Origin: Methylococcales bacterium
GTDB lineage: Bacteria; Pseudomonadota; Gammaproteobacteria; Methylococcales; Methylomonadaceae
Length of the DNA: 64,000 nt
NCBI GenBank assembly: GCA_030949405.1
Contig: JAUZSN010000002.1
Location: forward strand, 1,970,553 to 2,034,552
Reading direction: 5' to 3'
Within the stretch, counting starts at the first letter, position 1, and each line of letters starts with the position of its first letter. A program made the position numbers and the translations under genes. Positions 18,629-25,855 of the stretch are shown here, piece after piece. The notes below the pieces were generated by a model. That model saw nothing but the letters and a program-made list of their open reading frames with translations. It was not told where the DNA came from and did no database searches.

Positions 18629-18757
18629 ATGAAAACTATTTTACTTTGTTTTTTTATTTTATCCTCTGATTTATATGCAGAAAATAATCATCACTATCAG
18701 CAGGAAGTAACATCAAAACAGTTTAATCAACTTTATCAATACTTCGGACAGTTTTAA
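18629..18757 (+). pseudogene. Small exported protein cut by a MITE
   Basis: ATG 18629 opens 42 codons with a signal peptide (hydrophobic core, LYA cleavage) and a short polar mature part (HHYQQEVTSKQFNQLYQYF). The last codons (TAC TTC GGA CAG TTT TAA) are the terminal repeat of the MITE that begins at 18737. The original C-terminus has therefore been replaced by element sequence. The family is not recognised. Confidence 0.4.
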
Positions 18758-18873
18758 AAAAGATAGCGGTCTTAATTCTATAAGACATTGATTTTAAAGG
18801 GTTTTATATTTACGAGGTGTGTTGGTGAATTCTTTTTTAAATCAATGGGTTACAAAAACTGTCCGAACTATTG
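18737..18873. mobile_element. 137-bp MITE, copy 1 (TTCGGACAG ends)
   Basis: The element begins CAATACTTCGGACAGTTTT and ends with the inverted AAACTGTCCGAACTATTG. The same 137-bp unit, reverse-complemented, lies at 59218-59354. Equal length, matching internal sequence and inverted ends define a non-autonomous miniature element. The ORF that can be drawn from 18819 starts inside it and is not treated as a gene. Confidence 0.82.
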
Positions 18874-19127
18874 AATATTTAAACCTTGGTTCTAAGAGTA
18901 ATTTAAAAGAATTTTCAACATATCTTAATGAATGGTATAAAAATGCACCTCAAAAAAACAAAGAATCCATAGCAAATGTTGCGCGATTGTTTTCTATCAA
19001 TATTAAAATATAGGCTAACAAGTCAAAGGTAAGCACTATGAGATATTCTTATTCGTTAGGCTTGGTTGCAACAAATATTGGAGTTTGTTCTTTATTCCAA
19101 CCTACCGCACGTTCATCTAAGGTTGGA

Positions 19128-19149
19128 CTACCAACTTAAGACGGGACAC
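19128..19149. repeat. Half copy of the palindromic element
   Basis: CTACCAACTTAAGACGGGAC matches one end of the dispersed 70-bp element. The other half is missing. It lies just downstream (minus-strand sense) of the cupin gene stop. Confidence 0.6.
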
Positions 19150-19165
19150 GATATGAATGTGAGCT

Positions 19166-19516
19166 TTATTTCATAATTGATTTAATGATATTTAACACTC
19201 TAGCTAAACGGTTAAAAAAACGTTTCTTAATATCACCTTCGCTGTGTTTGTAACGCTTTTTAAGTGCTTTTTTAACTTCCCATGTTCCTTTATAGCCTAA
19301 TGGAAAGACGACTAAGTCACCCGCTTTAAACGTAGTTGAAGGGCCGCCCTCTGCAGGTGTCATTTCACATTCACCTTCTAAAATAAGAGCCGTTTCTGTG
19401 GTAACAAATTCCCATGGGAATACAGACACTTCTTTTTCCCATGTTGGCCAGTAAACAGCACCCATTTCTTTTAAAAGTGCTTCGCTTGGGCTGCTATCAA
19501 CTGTAATTTCTTTCAT
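19166..19516 (-). CDS. Cupin (EutQ/DUF861-type) domain protein with basic tail
   Basis: Residues 1-85 form a small cupin: WPTWEKEVSVFPWEF, then ALILEGECEMTP and FKAGDLVVFPLGYKGTWEV. This matches the cupin_3 (DUF861) group, which has few metal-binding histidines. A basic 30-residue tail (KKRYKHSEGDIKKRFFNR) follows. The function of lone cupin_3 proteins is mostly unknown. It stands alone in a decayed region but has an intact frame. Confidence 0.75.
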   Translation of the reverse strand: MKEITVDSSPSEALLKEMGAVYWPTWEKEVSVFPWEFVTTETALILEGECEMTPAEGGPSTTFKAGDLVVFPLGYKGTWEVKKALKKRYKHSEGDIKKRFFNRLARVLNIIKSIMK

Positions 19517-19604
19517 GTTTATTCCTAAAAATTAGATTTATGCCCAGAACCAGAATGATTTGGGATAGGTCATAATATATCGTTTATCTTCTTTTGCCTA
19601 CATT

Positions 19605-19850
19605 TTAAGTAACAAAAATTGGAATCAAAAAATCCGAGTTATTGAAAGCCAATAAGCTAAAAACCAAAAAGCAACCAATAAAATCAACCTTTGAAATAAC
19701 TGGAGTTAGAATTAATGCCAATAAATTAAAGGTAACTAATTGATTTATAATAATTAAATTTCCTTGGAATGGCTTTTTGTAAAATTTTAAAAGGAGAAAT
19801 TTAGAAGGGGCTTGATTATCTAGGACGGTTAAAAAAATATAAAATATCAT
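19605..19850 (-). CDS. Hypothetical small membrane protein
   Basis: The 81 residues contain two hydrophobic stretches (about 30-52 and 54-80) and no recognised domain. The composition could come from AT-rich non-coding DNA. It follows another short membrane ORF on the same strand (19911-20024). Evidence is limited to the open frame and hydropathy. Confidence 0.25.
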   Translation of the reverse strand: MIFYIFLTVLDNQAPSKFLLLKFYKKPFQGNLIIINQLVTFNLLALILTPVISKVDFIGCFLVFSLLAFNNSDFLIPIFVT

Positions 19851-19910
19851 TTATTTTTAATGCCTAAAACTATATTAATATCAGTTGGTTAAAGCTAAGA
19901 TTACGGATAT

Positions 19911-20024
19911 TTATTTCCCTCCCGTTATTTTTAATTTGAATATTTTTTTTAATCGGGTGTATTGCTGGAATATCAATATAAAGATGCCCATCAGTACACC
20001 TGAAAAGTAAAATATAAAATCCAT
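19911..20024 (-). CDS. Hypothetical 37-residue single-span membrane peptide
   Basis: ATG 20024 opens 37 codons: one hydrophobic helix (IFYFSGVLMGIFILIF) followed by a basic tail (RLKKIFKLK), a positive-inside pattern common in real small membrane proteins. No strong ribosome binding site is seen. It lies 60 bp upstream of the 81-residue membrane ORF. Confidence 0.3.
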   Translation of the reverse strand: MDFIFYFSGVLMGIFILIFQQYTRLKKIFKLKITGGK

Positions 20025-20039
20025 ACGTCTAATAGTTAA

Positions 20040-20165
20040 GTCTTTTCCCATGAAGAAGTGTCTTATTTGTTAGATTTTTTAAACGCATTAACTGACCAAA
20101 GCTGTCTTGACTTATGTCATACTACACCGACTACTGTTCCAAGTGGCTTACCTGTTTTTGATTAA
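20040..20165 (+). pseudogene. C-terminal remnant of a MauG/cytochrome c peroxidase-like protein
   Basis: A 41-codon open stretch without a start reads HEEVSYLLDFLNALTDQSC and then VPSGLPVFD before TAA 20163-20165. The DFLNALTD and (L)PSGLPV words are the usual C-terminus of di-heme peroxidase/MauG proteins. The heme motifs and everything upstream are absent. Confidence 0.55.
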
Positions 20166-20237
20166 TTAAAAAATAGAGGTTAAATAGCCTCTTTCATTTT
20201 TGGGTTGGCAGTTTAAATCGGAGGTTAATAGTTAAAG

Positions 20238-20399
20238 CTATTGGCCTCTGCTTCCTGCATCATACAAGATGTGACAATTAGCTAATTTTTCAGGAATGTT
20301 TTTTTGTTCTACTGAGCTGTTTATAGGCTCATGGTTATTACAACTTACGATAATAAATGTAAAAAATACATAGAATAATATTTTTAATTTATGAGTCAT
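20238..20399 (-). CDS. Small predicted lipoprotein
   Basis: ATG 20399 is preceded by a good ribosome binding site (AAGGA, 6 bp before the start). The 53-residue product has a basic start (MTHKLK), a hydrophobic core (ILFYVFFTFIIV) and a cysteine at position 20 (IIVSC). It would therefore be cleaved and lipid-anchored, leaving a mature peptide of 34 residues. The family is unknown. It lies between the decayed region and the tRNA genes. Confidence 0.5.
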   Translation of the reverse strand: MTHKLKILFYVFFTFIIVSCNNHEPINSSVEQKNIPEKLANCHILYDAGSRGQ

Positions 20400-20647
20400 T
20401 TCAGGTCCTTTTATTTTAAAAAGTTACCTGAATATAGTATAGTTATAAATAGTAAGTTCGAGTTTATTTACAAAGAGATTGCTAACGGATTTATTACTCT
20501 AAAATTAGAGAGGTAAGGGAAATGCAGTTGAATTTATTTAGATCAAGCAAAAATAAAGGACGTAATAATTGTGCTTGTTAAAGGGGGAGTAGAAAAGGCA
20601 ATGATTGGAGAATTTAAAATAAGAGGACTTGCGTTATAATGGATACT

Positions 20648-20724
20648 TGGGGTGAACGATGGGGCTCGAACCCACGACAACCGGAATCACAATCCGGGGC
20701 TCTACCAACTGAGCTACGCTCACC
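20648..20724 (-). tRNA. tRNA-His (GTG)
   Basis: The minus strand reads GGTGAGCGTAGCTCAGTTGG, with anticodon loop TTGTGAT (anticodon GTG), TTCGAGCCC in the T arm and an encoded CCA (20648-20650). The extra 5' G opposite C73 is the tRNA-His hallmark. It is the last of three tRNAs. Confidence 0.97.
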
Positions 20725-20759
20725 ATAGCGTATTGAAGTAATTTTGAATTTAAAGAAGA

Positions 20760-20836
20760 TGGTACGCTTGGCAGGACTCGAACCTGCGACCCTCGGCTTA
20801 GAAGGCCGATGCTCTATCCAGCTGAGCTACAAACGC
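20760..20836 (-). tRNA. tRNA-Arg (TCT)
   Basis: The minus strand reads GCGTTTGTAGCTCAGCTGGA, anticodon stem-loop GGCCTTCTAAGCC (anticodon TCT), GGTTCGAGTCC in the T arm, discriminator A and encoded CCA. The acceptor stem includes one G-T closing pair. Confidence 0.96.
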
Positions 20837-20840
20837 AAAT

Positions 20841-20917
20841 TGGTCGGGGTAGAGAGATTCGAACTCCCGACATCCTGCTCCCAAAGCAGGCGCGCTACCA
20901 AACTGCGCTATACCCCG
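20841..20917 (-). tRNA. tRNA-Pro (TGG)
   Basis: The minus strand reads CGGGGTATAGCGCAGTTTGG, anticodon region GCTTTGGGAGC (anticodon TGG), GTTCGAATC in the T arm and encoded CCA at 20841-20843. It is the first gene of the tRNA operon, 4 bp before tRNA-Arg. Confidence 0.97.
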
Positions 20918-20981
20918 ATATAATCCTACTAGCTGACTTGTGTCTGTGCTAAGTCATCTTTAATCTCTTAAAGAGCTGACT

Positions 20982-21010
20982 ATGTTAACGATAAAAAACC
21001 CTTTCGTCAA
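20982..21010 (-). promoter_or_regulatory. Sigma-70 promoter of the tRNA operon
   Basis: On the minus strand TTGACG (21005-21010) is separated by 17 bp from TAACAT (20982-20987). This lies about 65 bp upstream of tRNA-Pro. Confidence 0.65.
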
Positions 21011-21024
21011 ACTTTTTTTAAATT

Positions 21025-21777
21025 TTAAGTTTTTAATGGAACCATTTGATAGCCCTGTGAATTCCAAGATAAGAGATTAACCGTATTTTTTGACCATTCA
21101 CTTAAGACAAAACGTTGAGCCGTATTTTCATTTATTTTAAAATTATGCAGTGCAGGACGATGTGTATGTCCATGAATTAAACGGGTAACTTGATAGTGTT
21201 GCATTATCTCGATGACGGTGTTTTGATTCACATCCATTATTTCAGACGACTTATTTTTTTTATGAAAAAAACTCCGAACACGATACCAGCGTGCTACTAA
21301 TAATCTTAAAACCAAGGGTTTCGATAACACATTTTGTTGCCAAGCCTTGCTATGTGATTTTTCTCTAAACGCTTGATAGGCTAAATCATCGCTACATAAT
21401 AAATCACCATGTGTTAGTAAGGTATCAATACCAAATAAATTAATAACGCTGTATTCATCTAATAATATAAGCCCTGTTTGCTGGCAAAACTGTTGGCCTA
21501 GTAAAAAGTCACGATTACCTTGTTGTAAATAAATCATAACCCCTGACTCTGTGAGTTCTTTTAAGTGATATTTAATTTTATTAATCGGGGGCATAAAATC
21601 ATCATCCCCAAGCCAAACATCAAATAAATCCCCTAAAATATAAATCTTAGTGGCTTTTTTGGCTTCATTCGTTAAAAAATTTAAAAAATTCTGGGTGATT
21701 TTAGGTTTCTCCAGAGCAAGATGGAGGTCTGAAATAAAAAAAATAGTTTGATGATCTGAGCGCGGGATAGAAGACAT
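21025..21777 (-). CDS. lpxH: UDP-2,3-diacylglucosamine diphosphatase
   Basis: LpxH hydrolyses UDP-2,3-diacylglucosamine to lipid X, an early lipid A step at the inner membrane. The 250-residue protein has all metallophosphoesterase motifs: FISDLHL near 15-21, GDLFDVWLGDDDF near 50, GNRDFLLG near 92, LTHGDLLCSDD near 125 and HGHTHRP near 208. A TTG at 21792 would extend it by five residues; the ATG at 21777 is preferred. It follows the cyclophilin gene on the same strand (60 bp gap), a common arrangement near cysS in gammaproteobacteria. Confidence 0.93.
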   Translation of the reverse strand: MSSIPRSDHQTIFFISDLHLALEKPKITQNFLNFLTNEAKKATKIYILGDLFDVWLGDDDFMPPINKIKYHLKELTESGVMIYLQQGNRDFLLGQQFCQQTGLILLDEYSVINLFGIDTLLTHGDLLCSDDLAYQAFREKSHSKAWQQNVLSKPLVLRLLVARWYRVRSFFHKKNKSSEIMDVNQNTVIEIMQHYQVTRLIHGHTHRPALHNFKINENTAQRFVLSEWSKNTVNLLSWNSQGYQMVPLKT

Positions 21778-21837
21778 CTGTAGAGGGGACAATAATTTAG
21801 ATAGAGACGCGAACTATCGCGTCTCAGGACGTTGTTG

Positions 21838-22419
21838 TTAGTTTATAATTTCTGCTTTTTTAATCACAATATTAATTTTAGGGACATCTTGATGATGACC
21901 TTTTGAGCTTGTTGATTGTTTCTCTATTTCATCAATGGTATCCATCCCTTCAACAACGTGAGCAAATACGGCATAACCCCAACCTTGAGGATTCGGGCCT
22001 GTATAATTTAAGAAGTCATTGTCTTTATAGTTAATAAAAAATTGTGAACTGGCTGAATGCGGATCGCCTGTTCTTGCCATTGCTAAGGTGCCACGAGTAT
22101 TCTTTACACCGTTGTTCGCTTCATTATTAATCGGATCTTTTGATTTCTTTTCGTTAAAGTTGGTATCAAACCCGCCGCCTTGTGCCATAAAACCTGGAAT
22201 CACTCGATGAAAAATTGTACCATCATAAAAGCCATCTTTAACGTAATTTAAAAAATTTGCCGCTGAAACGGGTGCGTTTTTATTATCAACTTCAATAATA
22301 ATATCCCCTAATGATGTGACCATTTTTACTTGAGTTGTTTCTACCGACATGGTGGTTTCCTTTGCAATTAATAGGTTTGTGAATGAAAACAGCATCAAAC
22401 CCAAAAACAAATAACGCAT
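21838..22419 (-). CDS. Periplasmic peptidyl-prolyl cis-trans isomerase (cyclophilin)
   Basis: This is a cyclophilin of about 193 residues with a signal peptide ([19 protein letters not shown]), so it folds proteins in the periplasm. The catalytic words are present: [34 protein letters not shown] and [15 protein letters not shown]. The ATG at 22419 is preceded by GGAG at a good distance, so I chose it over the TTG at 22431. It is divergent from cysS and shares strand and probably transcript with lpxH. Confidence 0.92.
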   Translation of the reverse strand: MRYLFLGLMLFSFTNLLIAKETTMSVETTQVKMVTSLGDIIIEVDNKNAPVSAANFLNYVKDGFYDGTIFHRVIPGFMAQGGGFDTNFNEKKSKDPINNEANNGVKNTRGTLAMARTGDPHSASSQFFINYKDNDFLNYTGPNPQGWGYAVFAHVVEGMDTIDEIEKQSTSSKGHHQDVPKINIVIKKAEIIN

Positions 22420-22536
22420 AAATTTCTCCAAAGTTGATGCAAATCAGTCATTTTAATGGTTTTTTACTTGAAAGAGAAATTCAAGCTTGGTAAATTGGCC
22501 TAATTCTATTGTCTTTTTTATCTTTATTTACCTAAA

Positions 22537-23922
22537 ATGCTGAAAATATATAATACCCTTACTCGAAAAAAAGAAGTTTTTACGCCTAGAATTGCAGGCA
22601 AAGTGGGCATGTATGTCTGTGGAATGACGGTTTATGATTATTGTCATATTGGTCATGCACGGGTAATGGTGGTTTTTGATACGGTGGCGCGTTATTTTCG
22701 ATACTCAGGTTATGAGTTAACCTATGTGCGTAATGTGACCGATATAGACGATAAAATTATTAAGCGAGCCAATGAGAAAGGAGAAGCCTTTACGCAATTA
22801 ACCGCGCGTTTTATTGAGGCGATGCACGAAGATGAAAGGGCCTTAGCGGTATTACCGCCTGATAGTGAACCGAAAGCAACGGAGTCTATCGCCGCTATTA
22901 TCGCGCTGATTGAACAGTTGATTGTTAATGAATTGGCTTATGTCGGAACCAATGGCGATGTATTTTATGCGGTTAATAAATTTAAATCGTACGGGGCTTT
23001 GTCGGGTAAAAAGTTAGAGGAATTACAGGCGGGTGAGCGTGTTAATGTGGATAATGCGAAAAATAACCCCTTGGATTTTGTCGTCTGGAAAATGGCTAAA
23101 GAGGGCGAGCCTGCTTGGGAATCTCCTTGGGGCGCAGGTCGTCCAGGTTGGCATATTGAATGTTCAGCAATGGCGACTTGTTGTTTAGGAAATCATTTTG
23201 ATATTCATGGGGGCGGGATGGACTTACAGTTTCCCCATCATGAAAATGAAATAGCGCAATCGGAAGGCGCGACGGGTGAAAAATTTGTTAATTATTGGAT
23301 GCACAACGGTTTTGTTCGCGTTGATGATGAAAAAATGTCGAAATCCTTGGGTAATTTTTTTACGGTGCGTGAAGTTTTAAAACAATATCGCCCCGAAGTT
23401 ATTCGGTTTTTTATCCTTTCTAGTCATTATCGCAGTCCCTTGAATTATTCGGATACTCAGTTAAATGAGGCGCAAGCAGCGTTAACGCGACTTTATACGG
23501 CATTGCGAGGGGTCGAACGAGTTGATGGAACGGGGGATGCCGATTATATCGCGCGTTTTGAATCTGCGATGAATGATGATTTTAATACGGCGATTGCTCT
23601 TGCTGTTTTATTTGATATTGCCAAAGAATTAAATAAAGATAAGGAAGATCCACATCGCGTTAACGTGTTAGCGGCAACTTTATATTCATTAAGTTCTATT
23701 TTAGGTATTTTACAAGAAAATCCTGAGGATTTTTTAAAAGGAACGTGTTCAAATAATAATGAGCTATCTGCTGAAAAAATTGAAGCCTTCATTCAAGAGC
23801 GAATAACCGCTAAACAAAATAAAGAGTGGGGAATGGCGGATAAAATTCGAGATGATTTAAAGGAGAAAGGGGTGGTTCTTGAAGATTCTGCGGGTAATGT
23901 AACCCTATGGCGACGCGAATAA
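22537..23922 (+). CDS. cysS: Cysteinyl-tRNA synthetase
   Basis: The 461-residue enzyme charges tRNA-Cys. It has the zinc-binding cysteine ([13 protein letters not shown]), the HIGH box (HIGHARVMV, about 36-44), WHIECSAM and [12 protein letters not shown] for zinc and substrate, and [11 protein letters not shown] for the KMSKS loop near 265. The helical anticodon-binding end is complete and the length is normal for the family. It is transcribed away from the cyclophilin gene. Confidence 0.97.
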   Translation: MLKIYNTLTRKKEVFTPRIAGKVGMYVCGMTVYDYCHIGHARVMVVFDTVARYFRYSGYELTYVRNVTDIDDKIIKRANEKGEAFTQLTARFIEAMHEDERALAVLPPDSEPKATESIAAIIALIEQLIVNELAYVGTNGDVFYAVNKFKSYGALSGKKLEELQAGERVNVDNAKNNPLDFVVWKMAKEGEPAWESPWGAGRPGWHIECSAMATCCLGNHFDIHGGGMDLQFPHHENEIAQSEGATGEKFVNYWMHNGFVRVDDEKMSKSLGNFFTVREVLKQYRPEVIRFFILSSHYRSPLNYSDTQLNEAQAALTRLYTALRGVERVDGTGDADYIARFESAMNDDFNTAIALAVLFDIAKELNKDKEDPHRVNVLAATLYSLSSILGILQENPEDFLKGTCSNNNELSAEKIEAFIQERITAKQNKEWGMADKIRDDLKEKGVVLEDSAGNVTLWRRE

Positions 23923-23943
23923 AAATTTATTGATAAAAATAAA

Positions 23944-23967
23944 TAGGACACTCAAAAGAGTATCCTA
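23944..23967. terminator. Hairpin between convergent cysS and an exported-protein gene
   Basis: TAGGACACTC (23944-23953) pairs with GAGTATCCTA (23958-23967) around a four-base AAAA loop with one mismatch. The position between two convergent stops fits a shared terminator. T-runs are weak. Confidence 0.45.
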
Positions 23968-23975
23968 ACGCGTTA

Positions 23976-24335
23976 TTATAAAAGACTTTTTAAATTGGCA
24001 AAGGCTTTTGTCGCTTCTTTTAAGTGTGATTTTGCACCGTCTAAATCACTCTTTTTAGCCGCAAGACGAGCTTTTTTCAAATGAGCATTAGCACGTTGAC
24101 GTTTTACATCAATATTATCACTAACATGTATTTCTTTAACTAAATCAGCGGCTTCTCTGATTATAAGAATAATATCTTCTTTTGAAGAACCACTTTCAAT
24201 GGCTTTTGATGCTTCAGTTACTTTGACTGAAACACTATCAATTGCTTGAGAAGGTCCTGCAAAGGCAACAGAAGAAATGCCTACAGATGAGGCAGCTATA
24301 AAAAGACTTAACGCAATATTTTTTAAAAATTTCAT
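23976..24335 (-). CDS. Exported helical protein of unknown function
   Basis: The 119-residue protein has a clear signal peptide (IALSLFIAAS, cleavage after AFA near residue 26). The mature part is fully helical and rich in Lys, Ala and Glu, with a repeating pattern (RANAHLKKARLAAKKSDLDG, then AKSHLKEATKAF). This suggests a small periplasmic helical bundle. No conserved domain is recognised. Confidence 0.65.
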   Translation of the reverse strand: MKFLKNIALSLFIAASSVGISSVAFAGPSQAIDSVSVKVTEASKAIESGSSKEDIILIIREAADLVKEIHVSDNIDVKRQRANAHLKKARLAAKKSDLDGAKSHLKEATKAFANLKSLL

Positions 24336-24567
24336 AGATTAAAACCTAATAGATGATGTTTATTATTATGTTAATAGAGAGCATCTACTAACTTCGCATT
24401 CTACCATAAAAAAAATAGGGGTAAAAATAAAAACAGCCCTCTTTAAAATAAAATTTAAATTTATATTTTTAATTAAGAAATTGTAAGCATTAGCTGATAA
24501 TCGCCCTTTTTTATTTAATTTCTATATACTATCTATCAATTAACCCTATCAGTATGGCAATTATTAA

Positions 24568-24732
24568 TTGTTCAATTTCAATCAATTTATTCTAAAATTT
24601 AATGAAGAATTTTTTTTTATAAAACCATTATCAGCTTCCTATTCGTTGAAAAAAAATTTTATACATTCCTTATGTCTTATTATTTTTATTATCGGCCTCT
24701 TTGAAGCACTTATTATGCTGTTATTAAATAAT
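24568..24732 (+). pseudogene. N-terminal piece of the hybrid sensor kinase, upstream of the IS
   Basis: This open frame (start uncertain: TTG 24568 or TTG 24646) ends in a transmembrane helix (FIHSLCLIIFIIGLFEALIMLLL) and runs into the IS at 24733. If the IS and one copy of the AAT duplication are removed, codon AAT at 24730-24732 joins ATT at 25856 without a frame change. It then continues into the second membrane helix of the kinase. It is therefore the severed start of that gene. Confidence 0.75.
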
Positions 24733-24900
24733 AGACTTGTTCTTCTAAATAAAATATATTAAAATCAATTGCTTATATATACTTGATAACATTCACAATC
24801 AGTTGATACAGCCTAATAAATAAACTTTAAATTAAATTATTAAAAATAATAAATAAGCTTTATAATAAATTTCTATAAAAAATAAAAATCAAAGTATAAC

Positions 24901-25830
24901 ATGAAAATAAAAGAAATTTTACCAAGAATTTATGATGATAGACAGTTAAGAGCTTTAACAGGATTAAAAACAGAACATTTTATTTTACTATTATCTCTAT
25001 TTGAAAAGACCCTTATTGAAGATCAAAAAGAAAAACATGAAAATAAAGAAAGAAAATACGGTAGTGGTTTAGATAGCACATTAAAAACACCCGCAGACAA
25101 ATTATTATTTATATTAAATTATATGAAGTGCTATTCTACTTTCGATCACTTAGGGTTTTCTTTTAATATGAATAAATCATGCGCCCATACTCATGTATAC
25201 AAATTATTTCCAATTTTAATAAAGACGTTAGATATATTTAATGTTTTACCTGCAACAAGTTTTTCAACCCCTGAAGAAATGCAGCAGGCTTTTGGCGGAG
25301 TTCAAACATTGATAATAGATGCTACAGAGCGTGCTGTACAACGCCCTAGTGACTATGAAGAACAAAATGAATTTTACAGTGGTAAAAAAAACAGCATACA
25401 ATTAAAAATACCACTATAGCTTCTTTAGGTCATTTAATTTTATATATTGGGGTTAGTTTTCCAGGTAAAAATCATGATTATGGAATGTTTAAAAAAGAAT
25501 TTAATCCAGAATTAAATTGGTTTAGTAATTTTAATATATTTATTGATTTAGGTTATTTGGGGTTTAATAATGAATATAAAACTAATTCGGTAAATATTCC
25601 TCATAAAAAACCAAATAAATCTAAGCATAATCCAAACCCAACATTAACAGAAAATCAAAAAAAAGAAAACAAAGAGATGAGTCGTGAAAGAGTCATTGTT
25701 GAGCATGTAATCGGTGGAATGAAAAGATATAGATGCCTAGTTGACAAGTTTAGAAATAAAAAAAGAAGGTGTAAAAGATTTATTTTCTTTTTTAGCGGCT
25801 ATCCTATGGAATTTTAACATGATATATTAA
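24901..25830 (+). pseudogene. IS5-family transposase, read in two to three frames
   Basis: The first frame (24901-25419) holds the HTH domain (LRALTGLKTEHFILLLSLF) and the first catalytic region TLIIDATERAVQRP. Just after YSGKK, at an A8 run, the frame must shift by -1 to continue as QHTIKNTTIASLGH and HDYGMFKKE. The next part (to 25817) carries IDLGYLGF and RVIVEHVIGGMKRY. At a second run (A7, 25758-25764) another shift is needed to reach EGVKDLFSFLAA and the natural stop at 25828-25830. The first shift could be programmed; the second looks like damage or an assembly indel. Confidence 0.75.
25386..25392 (+). other. Slippery heptamer A AAA AAC in the transposase
   Basis: In the transposase 0-frame the codons GGT AAA AAA AAC contain the heptamer A AAA AAC. 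A -1 slip gives CAG as the next codon and restores the conserved downstream protein. This is a classic frameshift signal in insertion sequences. No downstream stimulatory hairpin was confirmed. Confidence 0.5.
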
Positions 25831-25855
25831 CTTCTTCTTAAAGAACAAGTCTAAT

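Larger units (their letters stand above)
18271..19165. other. Decayed intergenic region (895 bp)
   Basis: Upstream of the restriction gene there is no intact gene. Around 18495-18610 a broken frame reads LGYSSESAYYQ, which faintly resembles the end of an AraC-type regulator, but this is weak. It is followed by a truncated small exported protein (18629-18757), a 137-bp MITE (18737-18873) and a half copy of the palindromic element (19128-19149). Confidence 0.4.
24733..25852 (+). mobile_element. IS5-family (HTH_Tnp_4/DDE_Tnp_4 type) insertion sequence, 1120 bp
   Basis: Terminal inverted repeats of 12 bp (AGACTTGTTCTT at 24733-24744; AAGAACAAGTCT at 25841-25852) enclose one transposase reading region. 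AAT occurs directly on both sides (24730-24732 and 25853-25855) as the target duplication. The ends, size and transposase type fit an IS5-group element of the ISL2/IS1031 kind. It sits inside the hybrid kinase gene and is probably a recent insertion. Confidence 0.85.

Noticed and set aside
18819-19013. 64-residue ORF starting with GTG
   Set aside because: Its first third lies inside the 137-bp MITE, which also occurs at 59218-59354 in non-coding DNA.
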